Source: Micromonospora_H sonneratiae (GTDB taxonomy: Bacteria; Actinomycetota; Actinomycetes; Mycobacteriales; Micromonosporaceae). From it: a stretch of 64,000 nt of DNA. The number at the start of each line of letters is the position of its first letter. Position 1 is the first letter of the stretch. Of this stretch, positions 7,696-15,760 are shown piece by piece. A model generated the notes under the pieces. That model did not search any database and had not been told where the DNA came from. It was given only the letters and a program-made list of their open reading frames with translations. The stretch lies in assembly GCF_042679305.1 (NCBI RefSeq), contig NZ_JBHTMP010000035.1, positions 12,570 through 76,569 on the forward strand, given 5' to 3'. The position numbers and the translations under genes were made by a program.

Positions 7696-8951
7696 TGAGC
7701 GTGGAGACTGTCGTGGTTACCGATCCGGCTGCCGTCGCGTCGCCGACCGAATGGGCCCTGGCCCGTTCACAGGTCCATGCCGCGGGTCGGGAGGCCGCCG
7801 CGCCCGTCGTCGAACTGCCCCTGGCCGACACCGACGGGCTGACGCTGGCCGAGCCGCTCACCACCCTGACCGACCTACCGGCCTTTCCCTGCTCCAGCGT
7901 CGACGGGTGGGCGGTACGCGGTGCGCCACCGTGGCGGGTGGTGGGACGGGCCCTGGCCGGCAGCGTCCCCGTACCGCTGACCGAGGACGGCACCACGGTG
8001 GAGATCGCGACGGGCGCCATGGTGCCCGTCGGTGCCGATGGGGTGTTGCGCGTCGAGGAGTCGACCCGTACGGGGGACGGGCGGATCACCGGGGTGCTGC
8101 GACCGGCACCGGAATGGCGCGCTCCGGGTGAGGAGGCACGGGCCGGGGAGCAGTTGCTGCCGGCCGGCACCCCGGTCGACCCCGGGGTCGTCGGACTCGC
8201 CGCGTCCTGCGGCTACGACGTGCTCCGCGTGCGACGGGCACCCCGAGCGGCGCTGCTGGTGTTCGGCGACGAACTGTTGACCACCGGGCGGCCGGGTGAC
8301 GGCCGGGTACGGGATGCGCTCGGGCCGGCCGTACCGGCCTGGCTCCGCCGGTACGGCTGCACCGTCGACCCGTCCGACGTGATCGGCCCGGTGGCGGACA
8401 CCCTGTCAGCGCACGTGACTGCGCTGCGGGCGGCGCTCGATCGGGCCGACCTGGTCTGCACCACCGGTGGCACGATGCACGGTCCCGTCGACCACCTGCA
8501 CCCGGCGTTGACCGAGCTGGGGGCCGAGTACGTGGTCAACACGGTGGCCGTACGCCCGGGGTTCCCGATGCTGCTGGCCCGCGTGGTCGGAGCGGACGGG
8601 CGGGTCCGGTTCGTGGCCGGCCTGCCCGGCAACCCGCAGTCCGCGATCGTCGCGCTGGTGTCGCTGGTCGCCCCGTTGCTGGCCGGTCTCCAGGGGCGAC
8701 CGATGCCGGTGCTGCCGCAGGCGACGCTGGCCGAGCCGATCCGTGGTCGAGGCAACTACACCCACCTGGCCCTGGTACGCGTCGACCCCGCGCAGGGCAC
8801 CGCCCACCCGGTCCGGCACGTCGGCTCAGCGATGCTGCGTGGACTGGCCCAGGCCGACGGTTTCGCGGTCATCCCGCCGGGCACCCAGGGCGAACCGGGT
8901 GAGCGGGTGTCGGTCGTACCATTGCCGCTGCTGTTCGGGGAGCGCCTGTGA
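7695..8951 (+). CDS. moeA: Molybdopterin molybdenumtransferase MoeA
   Basis: 418 residues. MoeA inserts molybdate into adenylylated molybdopterin. Visible are the N-terminal substrate loop PAFPCSSVDGWAVRG, the EIATGAMVPVGADGVLRVE barrel segment, the MogA-like domain with CTTGGTMHGPVDHL, VAVRPGFPMLLARV and FVAGLPGNPQSAIVALVSLV, and a C-terminal beta domain. The classical second-domain motif is slightly diverged (VDGWAVRG rather than MDGYA), as in actinobacterial MoeA. The ATG at 7695 shares a base with the mog stop. A palindromic spacer separates it from moaE. Confidence 0.97.
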   Translation: MSVETVVVTDPAAVASPTEWALARSQVHAAGREAAAPVVELPLADTDGLTLAEPLTTLTDLPAFPCSSVDGWAVRGAPPWRVVGRALAGSVPVPLTEDGTTVEIATGAMVPVGADGVLRVEESTRTGDGRITGVLRPAPEWRAPGEEARAGEQLLPAGTPVDPGVVGLAASCGYDVLRVRRAPRAALLVFGDELLTTGRPGDGRVRDALGPAVPAWLRRYGCTVDPSDVIGPVADTLSAHVTALRAALDRADLVCTTGGTMHGPVDHLHPALTELGAEYVVNTVAVRPGFPMLLARVVGADGRVRFVAGLPGNPQSAIVALVSLVAPLLAGLQGRPMPVLPQATLAEPIRGRGNYTHLALVRVDPAQGTAHPVRHVGSAMLRGLAQADGFAVIPPGTQGEPGERVSVVPLPLLFGERL

Positions 8952-9054
8952 GCGCGAGGAGCGAGCATTCCGGGGTCGCTCGGGTGGGACGCGGGGACGC
9001 CGGAATGCGAGTTGAGCTTGCGAGCCCCGCAGTCGCGAACGAAGGGAAAGCTCT
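8952..9054. repeat. Palindromic intergenic element between moeA and moaE
   Basis: The spacer carries GCATTCCGG (8965-8973) and its exact complement CCGGAATGC (9000-9008) around a 26-base GC-rich loop, flanked by GAGCGCGAGGAGCGAG and GCGAGCCCCGCAGTCGCGAA. From memory, similar GAGC...GCAGTCGCGAACGAAGG sequences recur between genes in Micromonosporaceae, so this may be one copy of a dispersed repeat. It supplies the region just before the moaE GTG start, including GAAGGGAAAG. The inverted repeat is seen; the family assignment is recollection. Confidence 0.65.
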
Positions 9055-9492
9055 GTGACTGTGGGAACTGCTGGACAGGTGACGTTGGTTGCGGTCACCG
9101 AGGAGCCGATCGACCTTGCCGCTCACGAGGCGGCGGTCGCGGATCCCCGGGCCGGGGCGGTCGTGTCGTTCCAGGGCGTCGTGCGCGACCACGATCATGG
9201 TCGTACGGTGACCCGACTGAACTACGAGGGCCATCCCACCGCGTCGGACGTGCTCCGTGAGGTGGCGGCCGAGATCGCGGCGGATCCGGCGGTGTACGCG
9301 GTGGCGGTCTCCCACCGGGTCGGCGCGTTGGCCATCGGTGACGTGGCACTGGTCGCGACGGTGAGTACGGCCCACCGGGCGGCGGCGTTCGCGGTCTGTG
9401 CCCGGCTGGTCGACGAGGTCAAGGCCCGCCTGCCGGTGTGGAAGCACCAGGTCTTCGCCGACGGCGGAGAAGAGTGGGTCAACTGCCCCTGA
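9055..9492 (+). CDS. moaE: Molybdopterin synthase catalytic subunit MoaE
   Basis: 145 residues. MoaE, with thiocarboxylated MoaD, adds the dithiolene sulfurs to cyclic pyranopterin monophosphate. Signature stretches are GAVVSFQGVVRDHDHG, a central LNYEGHP, the AISHRVG-like VAVSHRVGALAIGDVA, and the C-terminal active-site segment VDEVKARLPVWKHQ (catalytic lysines) ending EEWVNCP. The start is GTG 9055 with GAAGGG about nine bases upstream. A clear hairpin (9508-9547) ends the unit. The small partner subunit moaD is at 28.3 kb, away from this block. Confidence 0.96.
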   Translation: MTVGTAGQVTLVAVTEEPIDLAAHEAAVADPRAGAVVSFQGVVRDHDHGRTVTRLNYEGHPTASDVLREVAAEIAADPAVYAVAVSHRVGALAIGDVALVATVSTAHRAAAFAVCARLVDEVKARLPVWKHQVFADGGEEWVNCP

Positions 9493-9507
9493 GTCGTCAG
9501 CTTCCGA

Positions 9508-9547
9508 CCGTCCCCTGACCGGCTTTCGACAGTTGCTCAGGGGACGG
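9508..9547. terminator. Hairpin between convergent moaE and mannosyltransferase genes
   Basis: An 11-bp perfect inverted repeat, CCGTCCCCTGA (9508-9518) and TCAGGGGACGG (9537-9547), with an 18-base loop, lies between the moaE stop and the stop of the convergent gene at 9575. Lacking a T tract, it is a probable bidirectional terminator of the kind common in high-GC actinomycetes. Confidence 0.7.
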
Positions 9548-9574
9548 GTGCTGCGTTCGGCCCAGTGGACCTGG

Positions 9575-11020
9575 TCAGCGGGTGGGCACGCTGCGGCGGT
9601 CGGCTCGGGCGTACTCGGAGTAGAAGACCGGCTCGGCACCGGGCCGCCACGGCAGGGCGGCCACCAACACGATCAGGGCGAGTGCCAGCGAGTTCTCCAT
9701 GACCGCCCCGAAGAGACCGTCCTGGTAGTGCGACACCTCGGGTAGCTGGTGCTCGTACGGCCAGATCGGCGAGATCAGGAACAGCAGGTAGAGCCCGAGC
9801 GCGGCGGCTGCGTGCCGGAACCCGGTCAGTGTGGGGAACCAGATCGGCGACCGTAGCGTGGCGATCACCGGCAGGTTCTGGTTCGGCACCAGTGGCCGGG
9901 TACGCAGTGCCAGACCCCGACTCGCCTCACGCCGCCGGACCGCGGCGTCGAAGAGGACGACGATCGCCGGGATCACGAACACCAGGTGGTGTGACCAGGA
10001 GATCGGGCTGATCACGTTGGCGGTGAGCCCGACCAGCGTGAAAGCGGTCAGCTCGTCACCGTCGGCGTGCGAACTGGCGGCCCGGGAGAGGCCCACCGCC
10101 AGCATCAGCACCGCGAACGACAACCAGAGCAACCCGGGGGTCTCGATCGAGTCGTAGAGCCGGGCAAGCACGCCAGCCAGTGACTGGTTGGGGGTCATGT
10201 CCGCAGCACCGATCCGCTCGGTCTGCCACAACACCGAGGTGAAGTACTTCGACGACTCCCGCCCGGCAACCGCGAAGGCGCCGGCGGTGACCGCGATGGC
10301 GGTGCCGACCGCGGTGGCCGCGACCCGCCACTGCCGGGTGACCACCAGGTAGAGGATGAAGAGCGCCGGGGTGAGCTTGATCGAGGCGGCCAGTCCGATG
10401 CCGACCCCGGCCCAGGCACCGCTGAAGAACAGTCGCCGCAGCGGACCGTCGGCGGGATCGTGTCGGGCACCGCGCCGGGCCCGCCAGCGCAGCGCCACCA
10501 GGTCACCCATGACGAGCCCGAAGAGCAGCAGGTTGACCTGTCCGTAGCCGAGGGTCTCCCGTACCGGCTCGATCGCGATCGCCAGCGGGACCGCGATGCC
10601 CACCGTGAACCAGAGCGACCATCCTCGGCGGTGGGCGATCGGGCGGAGCAGCGCGGTCAGGATGACGGCCAGCACCGCGATGCTGCCGAAGATGTTGAAC
10701 CATCCGGCCAGGATCATGGGAAGCTTCGCCATCGGCAGCATGACCAGCCCCGCGAACGGTGGGTAGGTGAACCCCAGGGTGGTCTTGGGTGCGATGAAGT
10801 TGTAGAGCTCGTTACCGCCCGCCCACCAGACCATCGCGCCGTGATAGATCTTCATATCGAAGAAGTTGTACGGGCGGCCGAAAGCGCCGATGGCGAGCCA
10901 TGCGGCGTAGAGGGCCCCGGCGACGATGCCGATCCGTACGAGTGCTCGCCGATCCAATCCACGAGCAGCACGGCGGACTTGGGCGAGGCGGCCCAGCCGT
11001 CTTTCGACGGTCGCCGGCAT
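9575..11020 (-). CDS. Alpha-(1->2)-mannosyltransferase-like membrane protein, GT87 family
   Basis: 481 residues with about ten membrane helices. The early NFFDMKIYHGAMVWWAGG places an aspartate after the first TM segment, as in GT87/PimE-type enzymes that use polyprenyl-phosphate mannose. TYPPFAGLVMLPMA, GYGQVNLLLFGLVMGD, SIKLTPALFILYL and NVISPISWSHHLVFVIPA are the conserved loops of that family. A role in lipomannan or phosphatidylinositol mannoside assembly outside the membrane is likely from family knowledge; the acceptor is unknown. The ATG (11018-11020) is used because the 38 residues before it look non-coding and a GGGGGTGG site precedes it. Confidence 0.92.
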   Translation of the reverse strand: MPATVERRLGRLAQVRRAARGLDRRALVRIGIVAGALYAAWLAIGAFGRPYNFFDMKIYHGAMVWWAGGNELYNFIAPKTTLGFTYPPFAGLVMLPMAKLPMILAGWFNIFGSIAVLAVILTALLRPIAHRRGWSLWFTVGIAVPLAIAIEPVRETLGYGQVNLLLFGLVMGDLVALRWRARRGARHDPADGPLRRLFFSGAWAGVGIGLAASIKLTPALFILYLVVTRQWRVAATAVGTAIAVTAGAFAVAGRESSKYFTSVLWQTERIGAADMTPNQSLAGVLARLYDSIETPGLLWLSFAVLMLAVGLSRAASSHADGDELTAFTLVGLTANVISPISWSHHLVFVIPAIVVLFDAAVRRREASRGLALRTRPLVPNQNLPVIATLRSPIWFPTLTGFRHAAAALGLYLLFLISPIWPYEHQLPEVSHYQDGLFGAVMENSLALALIVLVAALPWRPGAEPVFYSEYARADRRSVPTR

Positions 11021-11179
11021 GGCGTGGCCACCCCCGTACCGATGTTGTGGTTTCCGTCCAGGTCCACCAAGGAGCCTAGAACGGTGTGTCACTGGTTTGC
11101 CTCCCGCGTTATGCGACCGTGTCCGATCCCACACGAGTTCGCGACATTTCTACCGCGTTAACGCGGAGGGTGTAGTTAA

Positions 11180-11213
11180 GGTAATTCACCAGCTCCGTGT
11201 CTGGGTCATTACC
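11180..11213. terminator. Imperfect hairpin downstream of the DoxX gene
   Basis: GGTAATTCACCAG (11180-11192) and CTGGGTCATTACC (11201-11213) pair at 10 of 13 positions around an 8-base loop. It lies about 50 bases after the DoxX gene stop on the minus strand and may end that transcript, or it may be an operator for the mannosyltransferase gene. It is weak. Confidence 0.35.
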
Positions 11214-11261
11214 TAGTGCACTTTATCGACATAGATTATCCGGGTAGGCGGCTCGGGGCGG

Positions 11262-11819
11262 TCAGCCGGGTAGGCGTCGAGCGGTCGTCGCCGACATCAC
11301 GGCGATGCGGGCGTCCCGTCGGGCGGTACGAAGAGCGCGCCGTACCGACCGTTGCCCGTCGTGAACCGCGTGGCTGGCCCGCCAGCGCAGTCCGGGGCGG
11401 CCCTGGGTGTCGGCCGCCGCGAGGAGCAGGCCACCGATCAGGCCGAGGTTCTTCATGAAGTGGATCTGATTGTTGGCCCGGTCGGCCGGGTTCTCCATGG
11501 TCCAGAACGAATGACCGGCGAGGGTGGTCGGTACGAGGCTGCCGGCCAGTGCGGCGGCGGCCGGCCGACTGAAGTGACCCGTCGCGAACAGGAGGCCACC
11601 GAGGAGTTGCACCGCGCCGTTCACCCGGACCAGGGTCCGGGCGTCGGTCGGGATGCGTTCGTGTGTCCTGGCCAGCAGCGGTGCGAGTCGATCGGTGACC
11701 TCCTTGGCACGGGGTACCAGCGGGTCGGGTTTGGCGATGGCGCGGGCCCCGCTGACCACGAAGATCCCGCTCAGCAGTACCCGAGCGACGCTACGTAGGG
11801 GTCTCATGGATAACTTCAT
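11262..11819 (-). CDS. DoxX family membrane protein
   Basis: 185 residues. The DoxX pattern is visible: LLSGIFVVSGARAIAKPDPL at the first TM, then VRVNGAVQLLGGLLFATGH, AAALAGSLVPTTLAGHSFWTM, and HFMKNLGLIGGLLLAAADT. It has four membrane helices followed by a basic cytoplasmic tail of about 40 residues. Actinobacterial DoxX proteins have been linked to redox homeostasis complexes, but no partner is adjacent here. The start may be the first ATG (11819), used here, or the ATG four codons later; neither has a convincing ribosome site. Confidence 0.88.
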   Translation of the reverse strand: MKLSMRPLRSVARVLLSGIFVVSGARAIAKPDPLVPRAKEVTDRLAPLLARTHERIPTDARTLVRVNGAVQLLGGLLFATGHFSRPAAAALAGSLVPTTLAGHSFWTMENPADRANNQIHFMKNLGLIGGLLLAAADTQGRPGLRWRASHAVHDGQRSVRRALRTARRDARIAVMSATTARRLPG

Positions 11820-11960
11820 ACCCTGCTGCGGCTTTGATCACCCGGTCATCTGCCGGACTTCATCTGCATAACCTCATTTGCCGGTCTTGGTGGTCATCTA
11901 TTGCCATCTCCGGCAATTCGTCATGCATGACCTGCTGCGGTACCGGTAGCGTCGCCAGGC

Positions 11961-12500
11961 GTGACTACTGTTCGGCTGCGACCCGAGGGGCCGGCCGACG
12001 CCACGGCGGTGAAGCAGGTGGTGACCGAGGCGTTCGCCCGTCCCGACGTACCGGTGCCCGCCGAGGTCGGGCTGGTGGAGGCACTGCGGGCCAGTGAGGC
12101 GTGGCTGCCGGAGCTGTCGATGGTGGCTGAGGTCGGTGGGGAGATCGTCGGCTACGCGCTGCTGACCCGGGTCCGGGTGGATCCGGGGATAGTGCCGGCG
12201 CTGGCCCTGGGCCCGGTTGCGGTGCGTCCGCACCGGCAGGGACACGGGTACGGCACGGCGGTGGTGCAGGCCGTCCTGGACGCCGCCGCTGAGCTCGGTG
12301 AGCGGCTGGTCGTCGTGCTCGGTAATCCCGCCTTCTACCGCCGGTTCGGCTTCGAGCCCGGAGCTCGGTTCTCGTTGACCAGCCACTGGTCCGGCCTCGG
12401 CGATCCGTGGCAGGCGCTGGTGCTGCCGGCGGCGGTGAGCGGAGCCGAGCCACCGCCCAGCGGCGAGGTGAGCTTTCCGCAGGCCTGGGCACAGGTCTGA
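11961..12500 (+). CDS. GNAT family N-acetyltransferase
   Basis: 179 residues. The acetyl-CoA binding motif A is clear as LGPVAVRPHRQGHGYGTAVV (R/Q-x-x-G-x-G/A), preceded by a beta strand EIVGYALLTRV and followed by VVLGNPAFYRRFGFEPG, the usual motif B region. The arrangement matches predicted acetyltransferases of the YhbS type, which act on small molecules or proteins; no substrate can be read. The start is GTG 11961. It is divergent from the DoxX gene and convergent with the ATPase gene, so it probably stands alone. Confidence 0.92.
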   Translation: MTTVRLRPEGPADATAVKQVVTEAFARPDVPVPAEVGLVEALRASEAWLPELSMVAEVGGEIVGYALLTRVRVDPGIVPALALGPVAVRPHRQGHGYGTAVVQAVLDAAAELGERLVVVLGNPAFYRRFGFEPGARFSLTSHWSGLGDPWQALVLPAAVSGAEPPPSGEVSFPQAWAQV

Positions 12501-12514
12501 CAGGCATGGGTGCA

Positions 12515-12556
12515 GGGCTGAGGCAGCTCAGGGCTGAGGCAGCTCAGGGCTGAGGC
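12515..12556. repeat. 16-bp tandem palindromic repeats between convergent genes
   Basis: GGGCTGAGGCAGCTCA occurs at 12515-12530 and 12531-12546, then a partial copy at 12547-12556. Each unit contains CTGAG-GCAG-CTCAG, so it can fold back on itself. The array lies between the GNAT stop (12500) and the convergent ATPase stop (12559) and may act as a bidirectional terminator. Confidence 0.7.
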
Positions 12557-12558
12557 GG

Positions 12559-13806
12559 TTATGCGGGTTGGGTGCGCAGGTAGCGCCCGAAGTGCGGCAC
12601 GGTGAACGCCACCGTCCCACGCTCGCCCGAGTAGATCAGCCCCTTCTTGATCAGCGCATCCCGGGCTGGTGACAGGCTGGCCGGCTTACGCCCCAGGGAC
12701 CGGGCGATGTCGGCGGTCGGCACGGCCGCGTCCATGTCGTCACGGCGTTCGGCGTCGGCTTCGTCGGCGACGAAGGACAGGGTGGCCATCGCCCGCATGT
12801 ACTCGCGTTCGGCCGGGGTCGCCCGCTCGAACCGGGACCCGAAGAAGCCGACCGCGAGCTCCGCCTCCGCTTCCGGCGCCGCCACCCGTACGTCGGATGG
12901 GGTGATCGGTGACCGTGGGGCGTGGTCCCAGGTGGCCTTGCCGTACGCCTGCACGAAGTACGGGTAGCCGCCGGACTTCTCGTAGAGCAGGTCGAGGGCC
13001 TTCTGCTCGTACTCGACACCTTCCCGTACGGCTGGAGCGCAGAATGCCTGATCTGCGGCGAGTCGGTCGAGCCGGTCGATGCGTTGGTAGCGGAACAGCC
13101 GTTCCGAGTACGACTTGGCGGCCGACAGTACGGCGGGCAGGTGTGGCAGGCCGGCACCGACCACGATCAACGGGGAGCCCAACTGGGACAGTTCGTGACA
13201 GGCGGCGCAGAGGCCGGAGACGTCCTCGGGGCCGAGGTCCTGCATCTCGTCGATGAAGATCGCGATTCCGGTACCGACGTCGGCGGCGACGTCGGCGGCG
13301 TCGGTCAGCAGTTCGACCAGGTCGATCTCGATGTCGCCGGAGTCGGCCCGTCCGGTTGCCGCCGGCACGTCGATGCCGGGCTGCCAGCGGTCCCGCAGTC
13401 GGGGCCGGGCCGCACCGCGACCGGTCGGGCCGGGCTCGCCCCGAAGGGCGAAGGCCTTGAGGACACCGAGGAAGGCGTCGATCCGGTCGGGTGCGCGGTG
13501 GTTCGGCGCGAGTTCGCGTACGGCCATGTGCAGGGCGGCGGCCACCGGACGACGTAGTGATTGGTCCGGGCGGGCCTCGATCTTCCCGGTGCCCCAGAGT
13601 CGCCCGATCGCCTGCGACCGCAGCGTGTTGAGCAGCACGGTCTTGCCGACTCCGCGCAGGCCGGTGAGCATGAGGCTGCGTTCCGGACGTCCCCGGGCCA
13701 CCCGTTCGAGGACGATGTCGAAGACTTCCAGTTCCCGACCACGGCCGGCGAGTTCGGGCGGACGCTGGCCGGCGCCGGGTGCGTACGGGTTGCGGACCGG
13801 ATCCAC
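12559..13806 (-). CDS. ORC1/Cdc6-like AAA ATPase with C-terminal winged helix
   Basis: 415 residues. Walker A is GLRGVGKT (residues 49-56) and Walker B is IAIFIDEMQD (181-190), followed by sensor-1-like SPLIVVGAGLPHL and an RYQRIDRL segment that resembles the AAA lid. The last 80 residues (about 335-415) look like a winged helix (TADIARSLGRKPASLSPARDALIKKGLIY). This is the layout of archaeal Orc1/Cdc6 and of bacterial P-loop proteins annotated simply as ATP-binding protein. The start is GTG 13804-13806 with no ribosome site upstream, so it may be leaderless. No operon partner is present, and the DNA target or role is unknown. Confidence 0.88.
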   Translation of the reverse strand: MDPVRNPYAPGAGQRPPELAGRGRELEVFDIVLERVARGRPERSLMLTGLRGVGKTVLLNTLRSQAIGRLWGTGKIEARPDQSLRRPVAAALHMAVRELAPNHRAPDRIDAFLGVLKAFALRGEPGPTGRGAARPRLRDRWQPGIDVPAATGRADSGDIEIDLVELLTDAADVAADVGTGIAIFIDEMQDLGPEDVSGLCAACHELSQLGSPLIVVGAGLPHLPAVLSAAKSYSERLFRYQRIDRLDRLAADQAFCAPAVREGVEYEQKALDLLYEKSGGYPYFVQAYGKATWDHAPRSPITPSDVRVAAPEAEAELAVGFFGSRFERATPAEREYMRAMATLSFVADEADAERRDDMDAAVPTADIARSLGRKPASLSPARDALIKKGLIYSGERGTVAFTVPHFGRYLRTQPA

Positions 13807-13884
13807 GTATCGAACCGTATCCGCATGTCTAGCGGTAGGCCTAGATATCCGTAGAGGTCGCGATGGCGTGTCGCCGTCGACAAA

Positions 13885-13926
13885 AAACTAGGGCTGTCTA
13901 GCAGTTTCGCTAGACAGCCCTAGTTT
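13885..13926 (-). terminator. Strong rho-independent terminator, 18-bp stem
   Basis: AAACTAGGGCTGTCTAGC (13885-13902) and its exact reverse complement (13909-13926) enclose a 6-base loop. Read on the minus strand, the hairpin lies just after the stop of the LppU-like gene (13933) and is followed by TTTTTT, a complete intrinsic terminator. It is unusually perfect for such GC-rich DNA. Confidence 0.93.
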
Positions 13927-13932
13927 CTGCTA

Positions 13933-15054
13933 TCAACGCTTCTTCAAGCAGAGCACGTAGTCGGCATAGTCGGACGAGGAGTCGTGGACGTAGTTGGCGT
14001 CCGCCTCCTTGGCCCCGAAGATCGGGTCGGTTTGGCACTTCTCGGCGTCAGCGGTGAACGGAATCCGCGACAGCACCTCGAATGTGCCCGGCCCGCACGG
14101 CACCTTACGCAGCTTCGGGTTTGAGTTCGTGCCATCGTTGACCAGGCAGTCGCCCTTGGAGTAGGTGGTGCTGTTGTTGTCGTCGCTGCGCGACCTGGTC
14201 GGCGAGGGCTTCGCGGTCGGCGACTGGTCCGCCCGCGCGGTGGCGGTGGGGGTCGGCGAGGCGATCGGGTCGTCCTCGTCGTCGGAGTTGAACGCCCAGA
14301 AGGCCACGCCGCCGCAGACACAGAGCAGGAGTACGGCGACGACGATGCCGATGATGAGGGCGATTTTTCCGCCGCCACCGCTCTTGGCCGGCGGAACCGG
14401 CGCTCCGAACTGCGGGGGCTGCTGCGGCTGACCCCACTGCGGCTGCTCCGGCTGGCCGTACGGCCCGGCCTGCGCCGCCTGGCCCCAGGCCTGCTCGGCA
14501 GGTGCGGGGGGTACGGACTGCGGCGGTTGTCCCCAGGACTGCTCCGCTGGCGCGGGCGGTACGGACTGCGGCGGCTGACCCCACTGCGGCTGCTCGGGCT
14601 GGGCCGGCTGTCCCCACTGGGGGGCGGGCGGTACGGACTGCGGCGCGGGTGGCACGGACTGCGGTTGCTGGCCCCACTGCGGCTGCTCGGGCTGGGCCGG
14701 CTGTCCCCACTGCGGCTGTTCCGGTTGGGCCGGCTGTCCCCACTGGGGGGCGGGCGGTACGGACTGCGGCGCGGGTGGCACGGACTGCGGTTGCTGGCCC
14801 CACTGTGGCTGTTCCGGTTGGGCCGGCTGCCCCCACTGCGGTGCCGGCGGTACGGACTGTTGCGGCTGGCCCCACTGTGGCTGCTCGGGCTGGGCCGGCT
14901 GTCCCCACTGCGGCTGAGGGGGCGGAGGCGGCGGGTAGCCACCGGGCGAGGACGGGCTCTGCGGGGCCGGCGGGTAACCACCAGGCATCGCCGTGGTTGG
15001 CTCGTTGTACGGGTCTTCGGGCTGGCTCGGGCCGGGCGGTCCGTAGCTTGACAT
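13933..15054 (-). CDS. LppU-like membrane protein with WGQ repeats
   Basis: 373 residues in three parts: a Pro/Gln-rich cytoplasmic N-terminus with twelve WGQ-containing repeats (units like QWGQPAQPEQP and QSVPPAP), one membrane helix (KIALIIGIVVAVLLLCVCGG), then a Thr/Ser/Pro linker and an external domain of about 80 residues with four cysteines (GDCLVNDG, KVPCGPGTFEVL, EKCQTD, YVLCLKK). That C-terminal domain is the LppU/SCO3897-like fold of actinobacteria, of unknown role. The repeats include a 126-bp block duplicated at DNA level. GGGGAGATC precedes the ATG. A paralogue is 25 bases upstream. Confidence 0.88.
   Translation of the reverse strand: MSSYGPPGPSQPEDPYNEPTTAMPGGYPPAPQSPSSPGGYPPPPPPQPQWGQPAQPEQPQWGQPQQSVPPAPQWGQPAQPEQPQWGQQPQSVPPAPQSVPPAPQWGQPAQPEQPQWGQPAQPEQPQWGQQPQSVPPAPQSVPPAPQWGQPAQPEQPQWGQPPQSVPPAPAEQSWGQPPQSVPPAPAEQAWGQAAQAGPYGQPEQPQWGQPQQPPQFGAPVPPAKSGGGGKIALIIGIVVAVLLLCVCGGVAFWAFNSDDEDDPIASPTPTATARADQSPTAKPSPTRSRSDDNNSTTYSKGDCLVNDGTNSNPKLRKVPCGPGTFEVLSRIPFTADAEKCQTDPIFGAKEADANYVHDSSSDYADYVLCLKKR
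14611..14810. repeat. 126-bp direct duplication inside the LppU-like gene
   Basis: A block starting TCCCCACTGGGGGGCGGGCG at 14611 recurs almost unchanged at 14737, an offset of 126 bases or 42 codons, so the frame is kept. Shorter WGQ-encoding units surround it. This is where the repeat number of the protein would be expected to vary between strains. Confidence 0.85.
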
Positions 15055-15079
15055 GATCTCCCCAGAGGATCAGTGGTAG

Positions 15080-15760
15080 TTAGCGCAACTTGAGGCAGAG
15101 CACGAAATCGAGCGCGTCGAACCCGCTGTTGAAGAAGTACCAGTCGGTGTAGCCCGGTACTTTCGAGCACTTGGCCTTGGCGTCGTCCTCACCGTCGGTG
15201 GCGCCGTCGAAGCGTTGCAGTACCTCGTACGTCTTCGGGGCGCACGGGGTGATCGTTAGCTTCGGCTTGCTGGTGTCGCCTTCATTCTTCACGCACTCGC
15301 CAACCTTGACGAATTGTGCGTCGGTCGGTGACGGCGCTCCCGGCGTAGGGGACGTCGTCGCCTCAGTGGTGTTGGTGGCCTGCCCGGTTGGTCCAGTTGC
15401 ACCGGTCGGCAGGACAGTCGGTTCGTCGGTCTTCCTACCCTGGGATTGGCCGAGAAGATAGATCCCGGTCGCGCCACCGCCACAGACCAGCACCGCCAAC
15501 GTCACGAGTGCGGCGATGAGTGGTGTCCTTCGTGGCTTACGGCCGGTGGGCGGGCCCGTAACCGGCCAGGCCGGCCCGGCACCGGATGGATGACCGGGTA
15601 CGGGATAGTGCGGGGGCGGGTAGTCCGCCGCGTAACCAGGGGATGGCAGCGCCTGACCGCCCCACGGGTCGGACGGTTCGATGTATCCGTCCTGCCGGTC
15701 CGACCACGGATCTGACGGCCGGCCGGGGTATGGCCCACCGCTCGGTCCGTGGTGAGACAT
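15080..15760 (-). CDS. LppU-like single-pass membrane protein, paralogue
   Basis: 226 residues with the same plan as its downstream neighbour but without WGQ repeats: a Pro/Gly/Tyr-rich N-terminus (about 90 residues), a membrane helix (TPLIAALVTLAVLVCGGGATGIYLLG), a Thr/Pro linker and a four-cysteine domain (VGECVKNEGDTSKPKL, ITPCAPKTYEVLQRF, AKCSKVPGYTDWYFF, DFVLCLKLR). The start ATG 15758-15760 has a strong GGAGGAAG site and excludes a 43-residue upstream extension. Together with 13933-15054 it forms a two-gene unit ended by the 13885-13926 terminator. Function unknown. Confidence 0.88.
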   Translation of the reverse strand: MSHHGPSGGPYPGRPSDPWSDRQDGYIEPSDPWGGQALPSPGYAADYPPPHYPVPGHPSGAGPAWPVTGPPTGRKPRRTPLIAALVTLAVLVCGGGATGIYLLGQSQGRKTDEPTVLPTGATGPTGQATNTTEATTSPTPGAPSPTDAQFVKVGECVKNEGDTSKPKLTITPCAPKTYEVLQRFDGATDGEDDAKAKCSKVPGYTDWYFFNSGFDALDFVLCLKLR

